A stretch of 12,171 nt of DNA. Origin: Candidatus Aerophobota bacterium (GTDB lineage: Bacteria > Aerophobota > Aerophobia > Aerophobales > B3-G15). The stretch covers positions 1 through 12,171 of the forward strand of contig QMQA01000011.1 in NCBI GenBank assembly GCA_003648845.1. The letters are read 5' to 3'. Below, piece by piece: positions 12,001 to 12,171 of the stretch. The notes under the pieces are model-generated. The model saw nothing but the letters and a program-made list of their open reading frames with translations. It was not told where the DNA came from and did no database searches. The first letter of the stretch is position 1. Every line of letters starts with the position of its first letter. A program made the translations under genes and the position numbers.

Positions 12001-12169
12001 AAATGTATCATACTGGAACAACAGAAAGTTTGCATACGCAGCAGATGCCTTTGATGTGGTAGAACTTCCACCCGTTCTTAAAGCTCTGAAAGCAATATTC
12101 TGGAACTGGATAACCTATCTTGTGCTTTTCGCTGTGGTTCCCGGAGCATACGGAAGCAGATTATTATAT
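2..12169 (+). CDS. Giant multidomain Ig-like cell-surface protein, membrane anchored (partial at both ends)
   Basis: This is one open reading frame of 4056 codons with no stop; both its start and its stop lie outside the window. Frame is consistent throughout: landmark codons at 1082, 2120, 3092, 5447, 7073, 8396 and 12059 are all in the same register. The translation is almost entirely beta-sandwich-like: alternating hydrophobic/polar strands, GxY/GWYN turns, D-x-D loops, many N-X-S/T sequons and paired Cys. Order: A super-repeats (residues 1-1949), looser Ig-like modules (1950-2357), two B super-repeats (2358-3345), Ig-like and carboxypeptidase-regulatory-like domains (3346-3619), Cys-containing stalk (3620-3767), Gly/Ala linker (3775-3805), two membrane-proximal beta domains, and a transmembrane segment near residues 4032-4050. 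The protein is probably exported, with a signal peptide upstream of the window, and anchored by its C-terminus. No catalytic motif was recognised. The likely role is adhesion or envelope structure (inference). ATA and AGA codon preference and the C-terminal layout suggest a DPANN-type archaeon. Confidence 0.96.
68..1081 (+). repeat. A super-repeat unit 1 (338 residues)
   Basis: The unit is counted from the Cys codon of F-D-P-x-C (68-70) to the base before the same Cys in the next unit. It carries all the landmarks: VGPQ-W after the first Cys, a D-R-C-G turn at 254-265, a GLYNCT segment, an FWIETKP strand, G-G-W-G at 533-544, and a final strand running into the next FDPGC. It appears to hold three or four Ig-like domains. 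One oddity: the partner Cys that other units have in a C-Y pair is here Ala-Tyr-Tyr (116-124), so the Cys at 68 seems to lack its partner. Domain boundaries are approximate; the repeat itself is clear. Confidence 0.85.
1082..2119 (+). repeat. A super-repeat unit 2 (346 residues)
   Basis: It starts at the Cys of FDPGC and continues with YSVGPQKW, D-T-C-Y and an NSSEEF strand. D-E-C-G lies at 1277-1288, followed by a GWYNCTFW segment and an ASKLYYN strand. G-G-W-G lies at 1598-1609. A V-A-R-E-G-S motif and an I-R-D-T-D loop lead into the next FDPGC. This is one of the best-preserved units, with its Cys complement (FDPGC with DTCY, and DECG with YNC) intact. The pairs probably form disulfides outside the cell (inference). 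Confidence 0.87.
2120..3091 (+). repeat. A super-repeat unit 3 (324 residues)
   Basis: Landmarks are FDPGC, then W-K-G-G and D-T-C-Y; G-E-C-G at 2315-2326; GWYNYTW, where the Cys of the YNC motif is replaced by Tyr; VTPQIGGWG with G-G-W-G at 2585-2596; an F-T-C-S-E motif; and a repeat end matching FNPGC. This is the shortest of the five units. An SSGYMKYYFNPGC segment forms the junction with unit 4. Confidence 0.86.
3092..4087 (+). repeat. A super-repeat unit 4 (332 residues)
   Basis: It starts at the Cys of FNPGC, followed by RKWYANVTDYCY. D-D-C-G lies at 3287-3298, followed by GGYYSCTRNSS, an FFIKTKPVL strand and G-G-W-G at 3560-3571. The segment from NFTMERDD to VMREGSDEVW and a V-Y-D-T-D loop matches the V-A-R-E-G-S region of unit 2. 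The C-Y and D-D-C-G cysteines are both retained. Confidence 0.86.
4088..5446 (+). repeat. A super-repeat unit 5, enlarged by an inserted module X (453 residues)
   Basis: The first landmark is modified: extra residues lie between Phe and Asp-Cys (4061-4090). It then follows the pattern with VGVHKW and D-Q-C-Y, D-E-C-G at 4280-4291, GWYNYTW, SKPYYV, a D-G-W-G variant at 4571-4582 and an F-A-C-S-D motif. Between [GD]GWG and the next [FY]-[DN]-P-x-C the other units have 507-549 bases and this one has 876. Removing the 333-base module X (4841-5173) gives 543, back in the normal range. The extra length is therefore one discrete insertion. Confidence 0.86.
4841..5173 (+). repeat. Module X, copy 1 (111 residues, residues 1614-1724), inside A unit 5
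   Basis: It runs from TNVSK to INASYIVNLSY. Its core, YFNITIANTGNQTFYFNL, resembles the NTGN strand of NEW3/CARDB-type beta domains found on archaeal surface proteins. It aligns with copy 2 (8540-8863): 44 of the first 64 positions are identical, and DNA runs of 16 and 17 identical bases remain (ACACAGAATACATTTC and AATACTTCAACATAACC). It holds 14 N-X-S/T sequons in 111 residues. No other A unit has it. Confidence 0.88.
5447..5848 (+). repeat. Partial A super-repeat unit 6, end of the regular A series
   Basis: It opens with the YNPDC form of the first landmark, then TVGLQKW and D-S-C-Y, an LNSSETDLYV strand, an NRNTTAEL strand, a D-C-S-G variant of the Cys turn at 5633-5644, and a TKPYYDMG strand equivalent to SKxYYN of other units. 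There is no GGWG domain after it, so the ordered A series stops here. What follows is looser Ig-like modules. Confidence 0.78.
5849..6160 (+). other. Ig-like module, degenerate A-type (residues 1950-2053)
   Basis: A TPENGSEYSAG strand opens an Ig-like fold, with a V-T-C-H-I-S-D loop, an EGYEVKFYKNG hairpin, a TNAQGSTTWYW strand, GYYNISC and a final YYNAS strand. The order matches the [DG]xCG-to-SKxYYN domain of the A units, but the landmark Cys turn is missing. The pattern also fits bacterial and archaeal Big/invasin-type domains. Boundaries are approximate. Confidence 0.65.
6161..6478 (+). other. Ig-like module (residues 2054-2159)
   Basis: The strand YRNDSFSPHTTVITVYVND and the D-A-D-I-G loop resemble the REGS/DTD domain of the A units. 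They are followed by ASNVSFYNST, a GSCITDETGHCNITY hairpin with two closely spaced Cys, and a PGNYTIYINAT end strand. This is the TDxxGxxN-type hairpin common in invasin-like Ig domains. No enzyme motif is present. Confidence 0.62.
6479..6757 (+). other. Ig-like module (residues 2160-2252)
   Basis: An ITSPVNGSSYTTADSVDL opening, a VYDENGNVVTG loop, a VEWWNETS strand and an ASKPYYTKGSDYVV end show an Ig-like domain. Its close, KPYY, is shared with the A units (SKxYYN). It has no Cys, unlike most A domains. Confidence 0.62.
6758..7072 (+). other. Ig-like module before the B repeats (residues 2253-2357)
   Basis: It opens with WVSPPNGSYVPYPEPFD, followed by a Q-V-R-D-P loop, a Tyr-rich hairpin (four Tyr in a row near 6881), a TTNASGHINYTF strand and a KGEITFKC strand. 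The Cys in A-I-C-Q and the one in F-K-C-N could pair as in a classical Ig fold (inference). A short I-T-I-K-D linker leads into the first B unit. Confidence 0.6.
7073..8392 (+). repeat. B super-repeat unit 1 (440 residues)
   Basis: Domain order: an Ig-like domain (PPTISNISIVP, a TDDIGV loop, A-W-I-G at 7187-7198, a DGTYNVTIFAQDMG end strand); a CARDB/DUF11-like domain (LTNLGPPNMYDANITV with the E-S-C-G / E-T-C-S pair); a third beta domain opening at S-N-P-V-I-D-I (7721) with a D-C-P-E-C pair; and a NEW3-like domain with the NTGN strand at 8156. The end (MITDFWMNVTD) runs into PPNISNVNVTP of unit 2. These families are common in extracellular archaeal proteins; they bind sugars or act as spacers, and I cannot tell which applies here. 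Confidence 0.82.
8396..10036 (+). repeat. B super-repeat unit 2, enlarged by an inserted module X (547 residues)
   Basis: It has the same domain order as unit 1: PPNISNVNVTP, A-W-I-G at 8501-8512, an ISGIHILRICANDTKG end strand, then an F-N-F-T-L-I-P domain, S-N-P-Q-I-D-I at 9374, and the NVGN strand at 9806. Offsets from the unit start are 978 and 1410 for the last two landmarks, against 648 and 1083 in unit 1. Subtracting the 324-base module X gives 654 and 1086, which agree with unit 1 to within two residues. The insert lies within the first Ig-like domain. Confidence 0.82.
8540..8863 (+). repeat. Module X, copy 2 (108 residues, residues 2847-2954), nested in an Ig-like domain of B unit 2
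   Basis: It runs from TNVSK to INASYVLYLNY and aligns along its length with copy 1 at 4841-5173, with one three-residue gap near the middle. It holds 11 N-X-S/T sequons. On its left is the A-W-I-G strand of the host Ig-like domain, and on its right are the M-D-D loop and the final G-x-H-I-L-R-I-C-A-N-D strand. In B unit 1 the same two strands (A-W-I-G and G-T-Y-N) are 96 bases apart; here they are 447 apart. Confidence 0.87.
10037..10369 (+). other. Ig-like domain (residues 3346-3456)
   Basis: It opens with FVDIISPTEKQPLINVSML, followed by an IQVKVNVTY strand, a GLSWNLTLSH strand and an LPIGTGYDLNVTAIYE end strand. The layout (SP-T opening, P-x-G-T-G-Y close) is that of an Ig-like spacer domain. 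It follows the second B unit directly and has no Cys. Confidence 0.6.
10370..10678 (+). other. Ig-like domain ending in a TACDLSGN strand (residues 3457-3559)
   Basis: It begins DPYPPWIDIYVPPRVPAN and continues with ARIYANVTDPGGVKNASI, an IIKPDNTT hairpin and a NGIYTVIVTACDLSGNCN end strand. The G-x-Y-x-V-x-V-x-A-x-D-x-x-G-N close is typical of Ig-like domains repeated in archaeal and bacterial surface proteins. It is related to the first domain of each B unit. Confidence 0.68.
10682..10858 (+). other. Carboxypeptidase-regulatory-like (CNA-B/PEGA type) beta domain (residues 3561-3619)
   Basis: It opens with FSGRMVDEEG, then PPLNVTFILY, T-T-D-E-N-G-Y-Y, and closes with DARTYDMFMRIRG. This 'G-x-V-x-D ... 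T-D-x-x-G-x-Y ... x-Y-D' order is the signature of the carboxypeptidase regulatory-like fold, used as a rigid stalk element in many surface proteins. At about 60 residues it is somewhat short for the family. No ligand or enzyme function can be assigned. Confidence 0.68.
10859..11239 (+). other. Cys-containing beta region ending in an AYALAE stretch (residues 3620-3746)
   Basis: It contains KAYYINETLNFSLGIFIL, then five Cys (NC, TEC, GVC, YYC, TRC), an ASGWTKLES turn, a VTGTIQVNATNF strand and GAYALAEYI. In my knowledge of DPANN surface proteins, a W-rich Cys hairpin followed by an 'F-x-A-[YF]-A-L-[AG]-E' strand often comes just before a CGDGxC motif, as here. The function is unknown; it probably terminates the globular ectodomain. 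Confidence 0.6.
11240..11302 (+). other. Cys-rich CGDGxC motif (residues 3747-3767)
   Basis: The spacing is C-x4-C-x10-C-x3-C, starting CGDGVCE and ending CPSDC. It matches the short 'CGDGxCxxxE-x-CPxDC' motif that recurs before low-complexity linkers in DPANN surface proteins (recalled, not searched). The four Cys could form two disulfides. The usual central Cys and Glu spacing is altered here by QHGESNAV. Confidence 0.72.
11324..11416 (+). repeat. Gly/Ala-rich flexible linker (residues 3775-3805)
   Basis: A run of about 31 residues, almost all Gly and Ala with a few Val, Ser and Thr, is encoded by GGA/GGT/GGC and GCA codons. The DNA is therefore a GGA-GCA rich low-complexity tract. It separates the Cys motif from the membrane-proximal domains and probably acts as a flexible hinge. 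Such tracts are prone to length change between strains. Confidence 0.85.
11423..11743 (+). other. First membrane-proximal NEW3/CARDB-like domain (residues 3808-3914)
   Basis: It contains TTLIDVRLRQGEYEIHSMEI, an ENNQKKDIKAKLSV strand, an ITIPPRSVGIVKIKL strand, a TTPGIYTGDIV hairpin and a PVTITVLK end. The NEW3-type cue is the P-x-G-x-Y-x-G hairpin after a 'VPPxSxxxVxIxL' strand. It has few sequons compared with the upstream repeats and is Lys-rich. Confidence 0.7.
11744..12067 (+). other. Second membrane-proximal CARDB-like domain (residues 3915-4022)
   Basis: It contains LLDVKIRVLTKTIEPGGNLK, an FELTLINMGETAKIEDIVV strand, a long EVVTIMRETLAVEQTKTI stretch, a MPYGRYYIEANVSYW strand and a final FAYAADAFDVVEL strand. 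'LxNMGxxxxxD' and 'PxGxYxxxA' are CARDB/NEW3-type cues. It leads directly into the hydrophobic anchor. Confidence 0.7.
12095..12151 (+). other. C-terminal transmembrane anchor (residues about 4032-4050)
   Basis: A hydrophobic stretch with aromatic residues (IFWNWITYLVLFAVVPGAY) follows a Lys-containing segment and is followed by G-S-R-L-L-Y at the window edge. It is long enough to cross a membrane, so the gene probably ends a short distance past the window. The position after the stalk fits a C-terminal anchor. The Pro-Gly inside it and the cut-off end prevent a firm topology. No LPxTG or PGF-CTERM motif is seen. Confidence 0.7.
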
Positions 12170-12171
12170 AC

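Noticed and set aside
2..12169. Enzymatic domain (protease, glycosidase, phage-tail or polyketide type) within the giant protein
   Set aside because: The whole translation reads as beta-sandwich spacer domains; no catalytic motif such as HExxH, GDSL or a Ser/His/Asp signature was found.
1..12171. Search for tRNA, rRNA, CRISPR arrays, insertion sequences, promoters and terminators
   Set aside because: No cloverleaf, no direct repeats with regular spacers, no transposase motifs or terminal inverted repeats were seen, and there is no intergenic DNA in which promoters or terminators would be expected.

Overview
The whole window is the inside of one giant protein-coding gene on the + strand. Reading from base 2, no in-frame stop occurs up to base 12169 (4056 codons). 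Neither the start codon nor the stop codon lies in the window, and there is no intergenic DNA. Residue numbers below count the codon at base 2 as residue 1. The product is a secreted, very long, multidomain beta-sandwich (Ig-like) surface protein. It has very many N-X-S/T sequons, many paired cysteines, and a C-terminal stalk and membrane anchor. I see no enzymatic domain.

Organism: probably an archaeon, and my best guess is a DPANN-type lineage such as Aenigmarchaeota, Woesearchaeota or relatives. The reasons are heavy ATA (Ile) and AGA/AGG (Arg) codon use, the density of sequons, and the end-of-protein layout. That layout is a beta domain ending in an AYALAE-like stretch, then a C-x4-C-x10-C-x3-C motif, a Gly/Ala linker, paired NEW3/CARDB-like domains and a membrane segment, a pattern I associate with large DPANN surface proteins. 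This is inference; there is no rRNA or marker gene to confirm it.

Layout: (1) Bases 2-5848 hold the tail of one unit, five full units and one partial unit of a diverged super-repeat 'A' of about 330-345 residues. Its landmarks are F-[DN]-P-x-C, [DG]-x-C-G and [GD]-G-W-G. (2) Bases 5849-7072 hold four looser Ig-like modules, apparently degenerate pieces of A. (3) Bases 7073-10036 hold two copies of a second super-repeat 'B' of about 440 residues (Ig-like, then CARDB/DUF11-like, then NEW3-like domains). (4) Bases 10037-11302 hold two more Ig-like domains, a carboxypeptidase-regulatory-like domain, a Cys-containing beta region and a Cys-rich motif. (5) Bases 11324-12169 hold a Gly/Ala linker, two membrane-proximal beta domains and a transmembrane segment.

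The most notable observation is a 'module X' of about 110 residues, found once inside the A series (4841-5173) and once inside the second B unit (8540-8863). The two copies share 44 of their first 64 aligned residues. Subtracting module X restores the normal repeat length in both families, and in B it sits inside an Ig-like domain. This looks like a domain that moved within one gene. In the copies many sequons are kept although the residues within them change, which suggests selection for glycosylation.

The likely role is as a long glycosylated fibre or stalk anchored in the cell membrane, for adhesion, cell-cell contact or envelope structure. This comes from architecture alone.
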